A stretch of 64,000 nt of DNA from Diadophis punctatus similis (GCA_023053685.1 JALIGW010000130.1:502092-566091); one strand, 5' to 3'. Positions 31,575-42,330 are shown, numbered from the stretch's first letter. Made by a program: numbers and translations. The notes: generated by a model from the sequence alone, not told the origin.

Positions 31575-32070
31575 TAACCTGGAACAAATAAATAAGATTT
31601 AACACAATCAACCTCGACTCTATTTGAAAGCTTAACAAATTTGCTCACAGTTTTTATTATGTGAATCACATCCCTTGGCCTTAATTTAAATGAGATTCTC
31701 ATTCACTTCCATGCACACACACAGACGCACGGGGACGCATGCGTGCGCACAAAACACCCAGACACACAAACACCCCCCCCCACACACACACAGAGGGAGT
31801 CTTTACATTAGAACCCCATATTGCTTTCTGGTTTATTGCAGTATATACAGTTCTCAGCTGGAGCTCCCTTTATTTTATTTTTTTCAGCGATGATTTACAA
31901 AGCATTTAAAGCTAAATCAATGTCATAAATATTGAAGGGCCATAATAGATAATTCTAAGTAAGTTTAACCAAAACTAGAAGTTGCTTTAAATTCTGGAGG
32001 AGAATGAGTGGAGTGGAATAGACTATCTCGGGCAGCCTCTTCTTTGGACTAACGTGGTCAACTGACTTCC
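31575..32070. other. Unique AT-rich noncoding block with short CA repeat
   Basis: Contains (CA)-rich 31710-31795 and repeat-free AT-rich segments (acaaagcatttaaagctaaa, taatagataattctaagtaa). Confidence 0.4.
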
Positions 32071-32075
32071 CTATT

Positions 32076-32272
32076 TTTCCTTCCTTCCTTCCCTCCTTCC
32101 TTCCTTCCCTCCTTCCTTCTTTCCGTCTTCCTTCCTTCCTCCCTTCCTCCCTCCCTCCCTCCTTTGTCTCTCCCTCCTTTCTTTCTTTCTTCTTTCGTCC
32201 CTTCCTTCTTTTCTTCCTCATTCCTTACCAGTATCTTCCTTCCTTCTCCCTTCCTCCCTTCCTCTCTCTTTT

Positions 32273-32328
<56 letters not shown>

Positions 32329-32445
32329 TCCTTTCTTTCTTTTTCTCTTTCTCTTTCTCTTTCTCTTTCTTTCTTCTTCCTTCCTTCTCCCTCCCTCTTT
32401 CTTTCTTTCTTCTTTTCTTCCTTCTTTCCTTTCTTTCCTCGAATT
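32076..32445. repeat. (TTCC)n/(TTTC)n polypyrimidine tract
   Basis: (TTCC)n followed by pure (TTTC)n at about 32273-32330 and (CTTT)n variants. Confidence 0.97.
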
Positions 32446-32576
32446 CTTCTCAACCAGCACTGTTTTCAATTTATCTGAGCCACTGTGGGCTAGTGCTAAA
32501 AATCTGGGTTGGTCGTTGGTACCAAGGAGACATATCTTCACCGCCAGTCACAGAAGCTACCTGGATGACTTTGGAC

Positions 32577-32995
32577 CAGAGGTGGGTTCCTGCCGGAGCT
32601 GTCCGGTGCACAACTCCGGTAGGGAGCTGCCGATTGTGCAATTTGCCCTCTCTGCCGGTCCATTGCGCGCGTCGCCATCTTTTTCTGTGAATTTTTGGGC
32701 AATTTTGCTTCTGCGCATGCGTGGAAGCAAAATCGCGCCGAAATCTTGCGAGGGGACGCGTGTGCGTGAGATTTTGGCAAGATTTTGCTTCTGCACATGC
32801 GCGGAAGCAAAATTGCACTGAAATCTCTTTCGCGCGCACGTCACCTCGCAAGATTTCGGCACGATTTTGTTTCCGTGCATGCGCAGAAGCAAAATCGTGC
32901 GAGGGGGCGCGCGCACATAGTGAGTGCGCGAGCGCCCGAAATGTGGAGATGCGCGCGCAGCACACCGGCACCGGTAAGCAAGCAACCCACTGCTG
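32577..32995. mobile_element. hAT MITE (419 bp)
   Basis: cagaggtgggttcctgccgg to agcaagcaacccactgctg; perfect target duplication ctttggac at 32569-32576 and 32996-33003. Contains three copies of a ~30 bp palindromic module (ttttgcttctgcgcatgcg...gaagcaaaa) spaced about 82 bp. Overlapping ORFs on both strands are repeat artefacts. Confidence 0.92.
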
Positions 32996-33192
32996 CTTTG
33001 GACCCATCCTATTCAGAACAACCTACCTTGCAGAGTTATTTGTTGTGGGGAGAAAACAGAAGAAGTTTTACTATAGACCTCCTGGAGTTTCTGAAGGATA
33101 GATAAAATCTCAATCTCAGAAAACAAATAAATACATTTACAAAACCAAGGTCACAAACAGATAAGATTAAGCTTGCTTAATTTATCCTCAAG

Positions 33193-33541
33193 TCAACACT
33201 GAAAAAAGTGACTTACGAGCATTTTCACACTTATGACCGTTGCAGCATCCCCACAGTGATGTGATCAAAATTCAGAGGCTTGGCAACTGACTCATATTTA
33301 TGACTGTAGTAGTGTCCCGGGATCATGTGATCCCCTTTTGCGACCGTCTGACAAGCAAAGTCAATGGGGGGGGGGAACCAGACTCACTTAACAATCGTGT
33401 CACTAATTTAACAACTGCAGTGATTCACTTAACCGCTGTGGCAAGAAAGGTCTTAAAATGAATCAAAATTCACTTAACAAATGTCACGCTTAGCAACATA
33501 AACATTGGGCTCCATTGTGGTCATAAGTCAAGGACGACCTG
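33193..33541 (+). mobile_element. Tigger-like MITE, left end lost
   Basis: From cactgaaaaaagtgacttac to ataagtcaaggacgacctg. The terminal ~60 bp at the left are missing. Confidence 0.82.
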
Positions 33542-33686
33542 TACAATAGAAGGGGTGAGGGTGGGGAATACACACTCCCACGACATCACAGTTCCTACTG
33601 TTTTATTTGTGACATTTTTGGTTTGCTATCCACTCTCACAGGATATGAATTACTAATCTTTGAGTTCACGCACTAATCTCCTAGAC

Positions 33687-33815
33687 CAGGGGTCCCCAAA
33701 CGTGGCAACTTTAAGACTTGTGGACTTCAACTCCCAGAATTCTTCAGCAGCTGGCTGGAGAATTCTGGGAGTTGAAGTCCACAAGTTTTAAAGTTGCCAA
33801 GTTTGAATACCTCTG
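33687..33815. mobile_element. Fold-back hAT MITE (129 bp)
   Basis: caggggtccccaaacgtggc with inverse ccaagtttgaatacctctg. Perfect target duplication tcctagac at 33679-33686 and 33816-33823. Confidence 0.92.
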
Positions 33816-33900
33816 TCCTAGACCTAGAAGAATAGTTTTGCAATCCAAGTGAATTCCCCATTGGCGGGGAAGAGGGATAAATGACGGTTAGAGTGTAACC

Positions 33901-34000
33901 NNNNNNNNNNNNNNNNNNNNNNNNNNNNNNNNNNNNNNNNNNNNNNNNNNNNNNNNNNNNNNNNNNNNNNNNNNNNNNNNNNNNNNNNNNNNNNNNNNNN
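33901..34000. other. Assembly gap (100 N)
   Basis: Exactly 100 N, the usual placeholder for a gap of unknown size. Sequence resumes inside a CR1 3' region. Confidence 0.99.
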
Positions 34001-34004
34001 GTAT

Positions 34005-34632
34005 TACTTTAATTGTGATAGACACACTGAACAACTTGCCTTCAGAAGTTGTGGGTGCTGCAACCCTGGAGGTTTTTAAGATGAACCTGAACAGGCATTT
34101 GTCTGAAACGGTATAGGGCAGTGATGGCGAACCTTTTTTTCCTCAGGTGCCGAAAGCGCATGCACGCCCGCTATCGCACATGTGCAAGTGCCCACACCCA
34201 TAATTCAATGTCTGGGGAGGGTGAAAACGGCTTCCCCTGCCCCCCCTGGAGGTCCTCTGGAGGCCAGAAATGGCCTGTTTCCAGTGGACCCAGTAGGCCC
34301 ATTTTTCACCCTCCCCAGGCTCCAGAAGCTTCCCTAGAGCCTGGGGAGAGTGAAAATACCTTCCCCCCCCCCGCCGCCCGGAGGCCCTCTGGAAGCCGAA
34401 AACGCCCTCCCAGAGCCTCCACATGAGCCGAAAATCAGCTGGCCGGCGCGCACATGCGCGCTGGAGCTAAGCTAGGGCAATGGCTCGCGTGCCGGCAGAT
34501 ATGGCTCCGCGTGCCACCTGTGGCACGCGTGCCATAGGTTCGCCATCACTGGTATAGGGTTTCCTGCTTGAGCAGGGGGTTGGACTAGAAGACCTCCGAG
34601 GTCCCTTCCAACTCTGTTGTTATTCTAGCTTC
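34005..34632 (+). mobile_element. CR1 LINE 3' part with nested hAT
   Basis: ttgccttcagaagttgtggg, then after the hAT 'ttggactagaagacctccga' and ttccaactctgttgttattc. The copy is collinear once 34119-34551 and one target copy are removed. The upstream part is lost in the gap. Confidence 0.88.
34119..34551. mobile_element. hAT MITE (433 bp), 'gatggcgaacc' family
   Basis: cagtgatggcgaaccttttt to ataggttcgccatcactg; perfect target duplication gtataggg at 34111-34118 and 34552-34559. Includes a ggcacgcgtgcc palindrome near the right end. Confidence 0.94.
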
Positions 34633-34955
34633 AGCCCTTTCCCTGGGCCTGGGCCTGTCGGCTACGGAGGCTTGGCTGTCCCCTCTCACCACGTTGAAGC
34701 TCTTAGCGGTGCTTGTGACCACCTGAGGCACGAGCGTCTGTGTTGTGAAGCATCTCCATTGCCGTTGATGCTGTCAGTGGCACCTTTATCGATTAAACTT
34801 CAACTCTGAAAGACTTAAGCACGGAGCTGGCAGTGCGACAGTCCTCGGAAGGTGCCATTAAAGACGCGAGCCAGATCGAGCTTAAGAGAGGAGATCAAGG
34901 GAGGCTGGTGAAGAGGGAAGAGGAGGCAAAGAATTATGGGAGATACACCGTAGAC
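34633..34955. other. Unique noncoding DNA
   Basis: No repeat recognised; moderately CpG-containing (34660-34890). No credible ORF. Confidence 0.4.
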
Positions 34956-35695
34956 AGCACAGCAATTGAACAAAGATGATTGAACAAAGATGATTAGGGG
35001 ATGGAGGCTAAAGCATACGAAGAACCATTGTGGAAAGTGGGTATGTCTAGTCCAGGGGTGGGGAACCATGGCCCTTTTATGACTTGTGGACTTCAACTCC
35101 CATGCTGGCTCAGGAATTCTGGGAGTTGAAGTCCACAGGTCATAAAGGAGCCATTGTTCTCCACCCGTGCTCTAGAACATGGCTGACTGGGGGATTCTGG
35201 GAGTTGAAGTCCACAGGTCATAAAGGGGCCATTGTTCTCCACCCGTGCTCTGGAACATGGCTGACTGGGGGATTCTGGGAGTTGAAGTCCACAAGCCATA
35301 AAAGATCCGCCATAGTTCCCCACCCCTGGTCTAGTCTAACGAAGAGAGAACTAGGGGTGACATGATAGCAGCCTTCTAATATCTGAGGGGCTGTCACAGA
35401 AAAGAGGGGGTCAGCCTATTCTCCATAACACCTGAGGGCAGGACAGGAAGCAACGAATGGAAACTTACCAAAGAGAGAACCAATCTAAAATGAAGGAGAA
35501 ATTTCCTGACAAGTTAGGACAATTAACCAGTGGAACAACTTGCCTCCGGAAGTTGTGGGTGCTCTATTGCGGGAGGTTTTTAAGAAGAGATTGGACAGCC
35601 ATTTGTCCAAAATGGTATAGGGCCTCCTACTTGGGCAGGGAGTTGGACTAGAAGACCTCCAATGTCCCTTCCAACTCTGTTGTCCTGTAATTCCA
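34956..35695 (+). mobile_element. CR1 LINE 3' part with nested hAT
   Basis: aacaaagatgattaggggat, then after the hAT 'taggggtgacatgatagcag' and ttggactagaagacctccaa. ORF2 C-terminus is degraded by frameshifts. Confidence 0.88.
35053..35328. mobile_element. hAT MITE (276 bp) with internal tandem duplication
   Basis: caggggtggggaaccatggc to agttccccacccctg; perfect target duplication gtctagtc at 35045-35052 and 35329-35336. The right arm (ggattctgggagttgaagtc...) occurs three times with a ~75 bp period. Confidence 0.93.
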
Positions 35696-35900
35696 AAATG
35701 GCTTCCCTTCCATTCAAAGAAGAACCAGAGGGGATCCATTTCAGAGATCTCATGTTTGTTCATTGGTCTCTCACTATAGGGAGATCAAATAGGGCTTCCT
35801 TGGGGGGTTGGGGGAACCCACATATCTTGGTTCTCTGTCTCCCAGTTTTCCTCTCCCCAAGTTTTGCCTGTTCTTCCTTTCCTTTGCTTGTTCTTTCCTG
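35696..35900. other. Unassigned noncoding DNA
   Basis: Nothing recognised. Confidence 0.35.
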
Positions 35901-35902
35901 TA

Positions 35903-36289
35903 CAGGAAGTCCCCGACTTACAACAGTTCGTTTAGTGACCGTTCAAAGTTACAATGGCACTGCGAAAAGTGTCTTATGACCGTTTTTCACACTTATGACC
36001 ACTGCAGCATCCCTGTGGTCGCATGATCAAAATTCATTTGCAACTGGTTCATATTTATGACCGTTGCAGCGTCCCCTGGGTCATGTGATCCCCTTTTGTG
36101 ACCTTCTGACGATGAAAGTCAATGGGGAAGCCAGATTCACTTAACAACCGTGTGGCTAACTTAACCACTGCAATGATTCGCTTAGCAATGGGGCAAGGAA
36201 GGTCATAAAATGGGGCTAAAACTCACAAATGTCTCGCTTAGCAACATAAATTTTGGGCTCAATTGTGGTCGTTAGTCGAGGACTACCTG
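35903..36289 (+). mobile_element. Tigger-like MITE
   Basis: caggaagtccccgacttac to gttagtcgaggactacctg flanked by TA (35901-35902, 36290-36291). About 387 bp. Confidence 0.9.
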
Positions 36290-36506
36290 TACACTGTCCC
36301 TAACCTTTCTTCTCTGTCCAACTAGCAAATACTTAGGAAAGTATTTTTTATTTTTTTATTTTTTTATTTTCATCAAGCATGTATTAGATAACAGATATAA
36401 GTATAAACATGATTATGAATACATGAAATGGATACGAATAAAAGGGAACATTAGGACAGGGAAGGAAGGCACGCTGGTGCGCTTATGCACACCCCTTAAA
36501 GACCTC

Positions 36507-37013
36507 TTAGGAATGGGGTGAGGTCCACAGTAGACAGTCTAAGGTTGAAGTTTTGAGGTTTGGGGAAGAAACCACAGAGTCAGGTAGTGCATTCCAGGCA
36601 TTGATCACTCTGTTGCTGAAGTCGTATTTCTTGCAATTGAGTTTGGAGCGGTTTACCATAAGTTTGTATCTATTGTGTGCTCTTGTATTGTTGTGGTTGA
36701 AGCTGAAGTATTCATTGACAGGTAGGACATTGTAGCAGATGATTTTATGTACTACGCTTAGGTCCAACCGAAGACAGCAAAGTTCTAAGTTGTCTAAGCC
36801 CAAAATTTCAAGCCTGGTGGCATAAGGGATTCTATTGTGAGTAGAGGAGTGGAGGACTCTTCTCGTGAAATATCTCTGGACTCGTTCGATTGTATTAATG
36901 TCCGATATGCAGTGCGGGTTCCAGACAGATGAGCTGTATTCAAGAATTGGTCTAGCAAAAGTTTTGTATGCCTTAGTTAGCAGTCCAATATTACCGGAGA
37001 AGAAGCTACACAA
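36507..37013 (-). pseudogene. LINE ORF2 C-terminal fragment (second family)
   Basis: About 168 codons open. Residues align with the copy at 57467-57967 almost throughout (ARPILEYSSSVWNP, FTRRVLHSS, NRYKL, VINAWNALPDSVVSSPN). The thumb/C-terminal region of the reverse transcriptase is present; no catalytic YxDD, so non-functional. Confidence 0.8.
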
Positions 37014-37083
37014 GATTAGGTTAACAACTCTTAATGCTTTTTTGGCAGTGCTGTTACAGTGAGCTCTGGCACTTAGATCATTT

Positions 37084-37333
37084 ATTTATTTATTTATTTA
37101 TTAGTGACATTTATATACCGCCTCACAGTGCAAGCACTCTCTAAGCGGTTTACACCAGTAAGCAATGTATATTTACATTGCCCCCAACAATCTGGGTCCT
37201 CATTTTACCTACCTCGAAAGGATGGAAGGCTGAGTCAACCTTGAGCCGGTGAGATTTGAACCGCTGACCTACGGATCACAGTCAGCTAAAGTGGCTTGCA
37301 GTACCCCACTCTAACCGCTGCGCCACCTCGGCT
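37084..37333 (-). mobile_element. tRNA-derived SINE type A nested in LINE
   Basis: Minus-strand start gagccgaggtggcgcagcgg; tail (AAATA)n at the left. The LINE reads 'cttagatcattt' / 'catttgagatgag' across it, with a short catt(t) duplication. Confidence 0.85.
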
Positions 37334-37430
37334 CATTTGAGATGAGTACGCCAAGGTCTTTGACAGAGTGAGGGTCGTCTACTAGTTCGTATCCGCCCAG
37401 CTTGTATTTTGTGTTCTGATTTTTATTTTT

Positions 37431-38010
37431 ATTTTTATTATTTTTATATATTATTTATGTGACATCTTTTTACCCATTTCTCATATCCTTGCAAGTTGGG
37501 GGTTTCCTTAGGAGCGCTTAGCTTCTTCCATTTCTTCCCCATATCAAAGAGATTTAGGGTGGAATGAGAGCCACACTCCCCTCTCTCTATTTAGGGGAGA
37601 GGGGAATTGGACCCTCGTCTTGGGGTCGCTGCCCTCTTGCAGGCGTTAAAGCCCCTGCTGAGTGTTTATTTGAGATCTTCTGCTCCAAAACAACAACAAC
37701 TGGGGAAAAAAACATTTGGGGCTAAGAGAAGAGGTGTTGATTCAGTATTTTCTTTCCGAGGGGCAGGTCAGAGTTCGACATAAAGTGCAGCCCTTTGTGT
37801 GGGGAGAAGCAAACAAATGTCATCCCACGGCAAGATGACTAGTCATGGTAGCAACAGAAAGGCCAGTTTAACAGGCACTGTGCGCAGAGGGAGATGTTTT
37901 AATCACAGAGGGAAATGGTTTAATAGAGAGAAAGAGAGAGGTGATCTAGTTTAATAGACAGGGGGGATGTCATAGATATAGTATACCTCAAGCCAGCAAA
38001 GCATTCAGTT
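37431..38010. other. Unique noncoding DNA
   Basis: No repeat or gene recognised. Confidence 0.4.
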
Positions 38011-38063
38011 TAACAGAATAACAGAATTGGAAGGGACCTTCGGGGTCTTCTGGTCCAAGCTGG

Positions 38064-38330
38064 AGAGTAGAGTAGAGTAGAGTAGAGTAGAGTAGAGTAG
38101 AGTAGAGTAGAGTAGAGTAGAGTAGAGTAGAGTAGAGTGTAGAGTGTAGAGTGTAGAGTGTAGAGTGTAGAATAGAATAGAATAGAATAGAATAGAATAG
38201 GAATAGGAATAGGAATAGGAATAGGAATAGGAATAGGAATAGGAATAGAATCTTTATTGAGAATAAAATGGAATGGAATGGGGAATGGAATGGGGAATAG
38301 GAATAGGAATAGGAATAGGAATAGGATAAC
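38064..38330. repeat. (AGAGT)n/(AATAG)n/(AATAGG)n microsatellite
   Basis: (AGTAG)n, then (GTAGAGT)n, (AATAG)n and (AATAGG)n with a short AATGG part. It adjoins CR1 3' ends, as at 8133, 30178, 49062 and 55806. Confidence 0.97.
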
Positions 38331-38351
38331 AGAGTTGGAAGGGATCTTGTA

Positions 38352-38526
38352 TACTGTTCCCTCTAAGGCGCGCGGCCGCACAGCCGCGCACGTGATGAAA
38401 GAACGCCGCGCGGAAGTTTCTAACTTCCGCCCGGCATTTTCTAATGGAAGAGGCTGCGCGCCTGCGCGGCCGCGCAGATGAAAAGAGAACGCCGTGCGCT
38501 GTTTTCAGCTATTACAGGGAACATTG
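38352..38526. mobile_element. hAT MITE (175 bp), GC-rich
   Basis: tactgttccctctaaggcg to attacagggaacattg; perfect 8-bp target duplication atcttgta at 38344-38351 and 38527-38534. The interior holds gcgcggccgcacagccgcgc and its near-inverse (gcgcctgcgcggccgcgcag). Confidence 0.85.
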
Positions 38527-38609
38527 ATCTTGTAGATCATTTAGTCCAACCCCCTGCTCAAGCAGAAGACCCTGGCCTATGCCTTCTCTGGCACCTTCTG
38601 AAAGCTACT

Positions 38610-39100
38610 GAGTTTCGCCCCGTTTTACAACCTTTCTTTCTCACCGTGGTTAAGCAAATCACTGCAGTCATTAAGTAACATGGTTGTTAAGTGAATCTGG
38701 CTTCCCCATCAACTTTGCTTGCCAGAAGGTCACAAAAGCTGATCACGTGACCCCGGAACACTGCAACCAGATTACAGATTAACAGAGTTGGAAGGGACCT
38801 CGTAGGTCATCTAGCCAACCCCCCTCCCCGCCCAAGCAGGAGACCCTACACCATTTCTGACAGATGGCAGTTCAATCTCCTCTTGAAAGCCTCCAGTGAT
38901 GAAGCTCCCACAACTTCCGAAGGCAACTTCTGTTCCATTGGTTGATTGTTCTCACTGTCAGAAAATTCCTCCTTATTTGCAGGTTGAATCTCTCCTTGAT
39001 CAGTTTCCATCCATTGTTCCTTGTCTGGCCTTCGGGTGCTTTGGAAAATAGCTTGACCCCCACAGAATTTCTAGGCACAATTGTGGTCGTAAATAGAGGG
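38610..39100 (-). mobile_element. Tigger-like MITE interrupted by CR1
   Basis: gttttacaacctttctttct to gaccccggaacactgcaacc at 38610-38770; a 35 bp right piece (aattgtggtcgtaaatagag) resumes at 39066. CR1 at 38775-39063 lies between. Confidence 0.7.
38775..39063 (-). mobile_element. CR1 LINE 3' part, antisense
   Basis: attaacagagttggaaggga to gctttggaaaatagcttgac. The minus strand encodes FNLQIRRNFLTVRTINQWN, degraded. Confidence 0.88.
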
Positions 39101-39263
39101 TATCACCACTTTTCATGGAGGTTCGGTTATTCTGGCACATCCTTTGAAGAAAGTGAAGAGAGAGGGGGGAAGAAATTGGGGAGAATTTTTAAAAAGGGGC
39201 ATCCCATATTTTGGACATTGCCATCTCTATTTTAATTCATGATAAAGCCGCCTCACGTATCAG

Positions 39264-39301
<38 letters not shown>

Positions 39302-39975
39302 CTTTGATTGTTGTAAAGACAGGAGGGGGAAACCCCACCTTGGAAAGTTCTTAAGCCCATACAGGAGCAAATTCATTGATATGCAAACTATTCACGTGTG
39401 CAGTAAATTCCAATTAGTTTTACAGAGGTCTGCTTAACATTTATGGGAAAGCAACCTTGGCAAGCCAGCAATATTATCCATGCAGGAGGTTTGGACTAAG
39501 TGAGGATTTAAAAAAAAAAAAAACCAGAAGAAGCTGCAGCTCACACTGAGTTAATTATATTTTGCAGATTCAGAAAAAAAGAGGGGGGGAAGAGGGAGAG
39601 AGAGAGGGGAGGGGAGGGGGGAGGGAAGGACTCCAGCTGAGCTCTTTGAGGTTAGGCTAACAATTCAATGAATTTTATTTGTGTTTTTATTAGACTGTAT
39701 CCCACTTGCCGGATACCCTTGGTTGGTAACTAGGCTGCCGTCTTTAAAAAAATGAGGCTTGGCTGCCTTGCCGAAGTGTATGGGGAAATGGAAAAGACCT
39801 TCGGGGGGGGGGAGAGAGCAGAGGAGGTCAAAAAAGGCAAGATGGCGGCATGAAGCATCTTAGGAAAACCTTGCCTTTTTATGCATGATGGATGTAATGG
39901 AGGGGTGGGGTCCTCACTGAATGGGAATTGTGAGATTTATTGGCCCACCCCCCACAGGAGATGGGAATAAGCATA
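39101..39975. other. Unique noncoding block with (CA)n
   Basis: (CA)n at 39268-39299 and G-rich runs near 39590-39620 and 39803-39812. Repeat-free parts include ttcattgatatgcaaactat (octamer-like atatgcaaa) near 39373 and gagttaattatattttgcag near 39550. Candidate conserved noncoding sequence. Confidence 0.4.
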
Positions 39976-39978
39976 AAT

Positions 39979-40378
39979 ATATGTAGTCCTCGATGTACGA
40001 CAGTTCATTTAGTGACCGTTCAAAGTGACAACGGCACTGAAAAAAAGTGACTTGTGACCATTTTTCACACTTACGACCATTGAGACATCCCCACGGTCAT
40101 GCGATCAAAATCCAGATGCTTGGCAACTGACTCATATTTATGACGGTCGCAATATCTCCAGGATCATGGGATCCCCTTTTGCCGCCTTCTGACAAGCAAA
40201 GTCGATGGGGAAGCCAGATTCACTTAACGACCGGGTTGCTAACTTGAGAACTGCAGTGATTCACTTAACCACTGAGGCAAGAAAGGTAATAAAATGGGCC
40301 AAAATTCACTTAACAACTGTCTTGCTTAGCAAGAGAAATTTTGGGCTCAGTTGTGGTCGTAGGTCAAGGACTACCTGT
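39979..40378 (+). mobile_element. Tigger-like MITE
   Basis: atgtagtcctcgatgtacga to gtaggtcaaggactacctg. Near full length. Confidence 0.87.
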
Positions 40379-40389
40379 GGGAAAGGGAA

Positions 40390-41330
40390 AGAGAGGCAGT
40401 TTGGTGCAGTGGTTAAAGAGACTGGGCTAGAAACTATGGGATTGTAAATTCTAGCCCTGCCTTGGGCACAAAGGACAGATGGGTGAATTTGTGGCAATCA
40501 CCCAGGAGACGGTGAGTTCTAGGCCCATGTTAGGCATGGAACCAGCTGGATGACTTTGGGCCATTCACCAGGAGACAGTGAGTTCTAGGCACTAATTAAT
40601 ACCACTCTATAAAGCCTTAGTAAGACCACACCTAGAGTACGGCATCCAGTTTTGTTCACCACACTATAAAAAAGATGTTGAGACTCTAGAAAAAGTGCAG
40701 AGAAGAGCAAGCAGGATGATTAGGGGACTGGAGACTAAAACATACGATGAACGGCTGCAGGAACTGGGCATGGCTAGTCTAGTGAAGAGAAGGACCAGGG
40801 GAGACATGATAGCAGTGTTCCAATATCTCAGGGGCTGCCACAGAGAGGAGGGGGTCAAGCTATTTTCCAAAGCACCTGAAGGCCAGACAAGGAATAATGG
40901 CTGGAAACTGATCAAGGAGAGATTCAACCTGGAAATAAGGAGGAATTTTCTGACAGTGAGAACAATCAACCCATGGAACAGAAGTTGCCTTCAGAAGTTG
41001 TGAGAGCTTCATCACTGGAAGCTTTCAAGAAGAGACTGGACTGCCATCTGTCAGAAATGGTGTAGGGTCTCCTGCTTGAGTGGGGGGGGGGAGGGTTGGA
41101 CTAGATGACCTACAAGGTCCCTTCCAACTCTGTTAATCTGATCTAATTCCATTTTAGGCACAAAGTTATACCTGGGGGACTTTGGGCTAGTCCATCTCTT
41201 TCAACCCTAGGAAACAGGCAATGGCAAACTAATTCTGAAAAACTTGCCACGAAAACTGCAGGGACTTGTATAGGCAATCACCAGGAGTCAAAAAGTGATT
41301 CAAAACGCACCCCTCAAAAAAAGAGAAGAA
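40390..41330 (+). repeat. tRNA-derived CORE-like SINE, split by CR1
   Basis: The head gcagtttggtgcagtggtta at 40398 is followed by two further head-like units (caggagacggtgagttctag, caggagacagtgagttctag). CR1 (40593-41145) interrupts; the SINE then resumes near 41150 (ttttaggcacaaag) and ends in a BovB-like tail (gcagggacttgtataggcaa, 41260-41300). Compare 47230-48095, which has a different tail. Confidence 0.62.
40593..41145 (+). mobile_element. CR1 LINE, 5'-truncated, plus strand
   Basis: taccactctataaagcctta to ttccaactctgttaatctg. Encodes VQRRASRMIRGLETKTYDER, RGDMIAVFQYLRGCHREEG and RFNLEIRRNFLTVRTINPWN. A frameshift after 'NRSCLQKL' breaks the C-terminus. No catalytic RT region. Confidence 0.9.
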
Positions 41331-41640
41331 GAAGGGGTATATACTCAGGATCCCTTTGAAATCTCTCAAGGGTAGTAATTGCTCATCCTGAAGTCATTTC
41401 ATAATAATAACAGATCTAAAAATGGTGTCTTCGATTCATTTACCATCCCCATTGTCCAGGTTATCATTGACACAACTTAGAGCTAAGATATGATAGGTCT
41501 CAAGGTGTGAATCACATCAAATTCCAGATAGCTTTCCGAAAAATGATGCCACTGCCATTCACTGTCATTGAAGTTGCCATCAATAGAAGGCCCGAGAGAG
41601 AACTAGAAAAAAAAAACTAGGAAACTGTAATGATCAGAGA
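41331..41640. other. Unique AT-rich noncoding DNA
   Basis: Repeat-free, e.g. tcattgaagttgccatcaat near 41565. No gene recognised. Confidence 0.4.
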
Positions 41641-41773
41641 TTGTGTGAATGTGGAAGAAGAGAATTGTAGAGATGCGATCTGGGGTTGTTGGGTTTGGTC
41701 CCATGCCAAAAGATCTGGAGAACAACATACAATGTAAGAACTGCAACAAATACTGTGTAGGACAAGCAGGCAG

Positions 41774-42092
41774 TGTTGGGATAAGAATTACTCTCATCAG
41801 AGGCGAAATGAATCTTTTCCTGAAACTCTGACATTGTCAAAATAAACCGCAGTATAATTCTAAGGTATAAAATATTTATTTCGTTACAAAAAATAATAAA
41901 TCACATCCTGGCTATAAAAGAGGTGTTGCTTTGTACAGAAGCAGAAGAAAAAGGAAAGATCAAAAGAAAGGAATGTACACATGCGTACTAGGAACATAAT
42001 AATCACGTGCTCAGGAATAAACCATTATATTTGATAGGGATGCAGCTCCCTGCATATACATGTAACAGGCAACACAAAATCACTGCGTGACA
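41774..42092 (+). mobile_element. Solo LTR (319 bp) nested in Penelope-like element
   Basis: Starts tgttgggataagaattactc and ends cactgcgtgaca (TG...CA); flanked by 5-bp duplications ggcag at 41769-41773 and 42093-42097. A TATA-like ggctataaaagagg lies near 41921 and aggaataaaccattatat near 42012. Closely related to 25752-26083. Confidence 0.85.
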
Positions 42093-42330
42093 GGCAGAAT
42101 GCATCCACGGATACCAACTGGCAGTCAGAAGGCACGATGAAAATTCTCTAATTTCACAACATATAGATAGATTTTACCACAGTTTCAATTGGGAAAATGT
42201 GACCATCCTAGACCAGGCCAAGTCCAAAAATGCCAGGGGATTTCTAGAAGCCTGGCACTCTGACAAATGAGCCATCAATAGACACATAGGCATGAACAAC
42301 AACTAGTACTATCCAATCAAGGACCAGGGA

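Larger units (their letters stand above)
36340..37430 (-). mobile_element. CR1/L2-group LINE (second family), antisense, with nested SINE
   Basis: The minus strand (about 36507-37013) encodes the ORF2 C-terminus: AYKTFARPILEYSSSVWNP, IERVQRYFTRRVLHSST and YFSFNHNNTRAHNRYKLMVN. 3' end at the left (tatttttttatttttttatt; gcgcttatgcacacccctta). SINE at 37084-37333. Distinct in sequence from the CR1 copies, which read [10 protein letters not shown]. Confidence 0.85.
38015..38600 (-). mobile_element. CR1 LINE 3' fragments, antisense, with microsatellite and hAT
   Basis: CR1 3' end (acagaattggaagggacctt) at 38020-38060 and again at 38328-38351 and 38527-38570 (ctagtccaaccccctgctc-like). A pentanucleotide tract (38064-38330) separates two 3'-end pieces, and a hAT at 38352-38526 splits the second. 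Confidence 0.82.
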
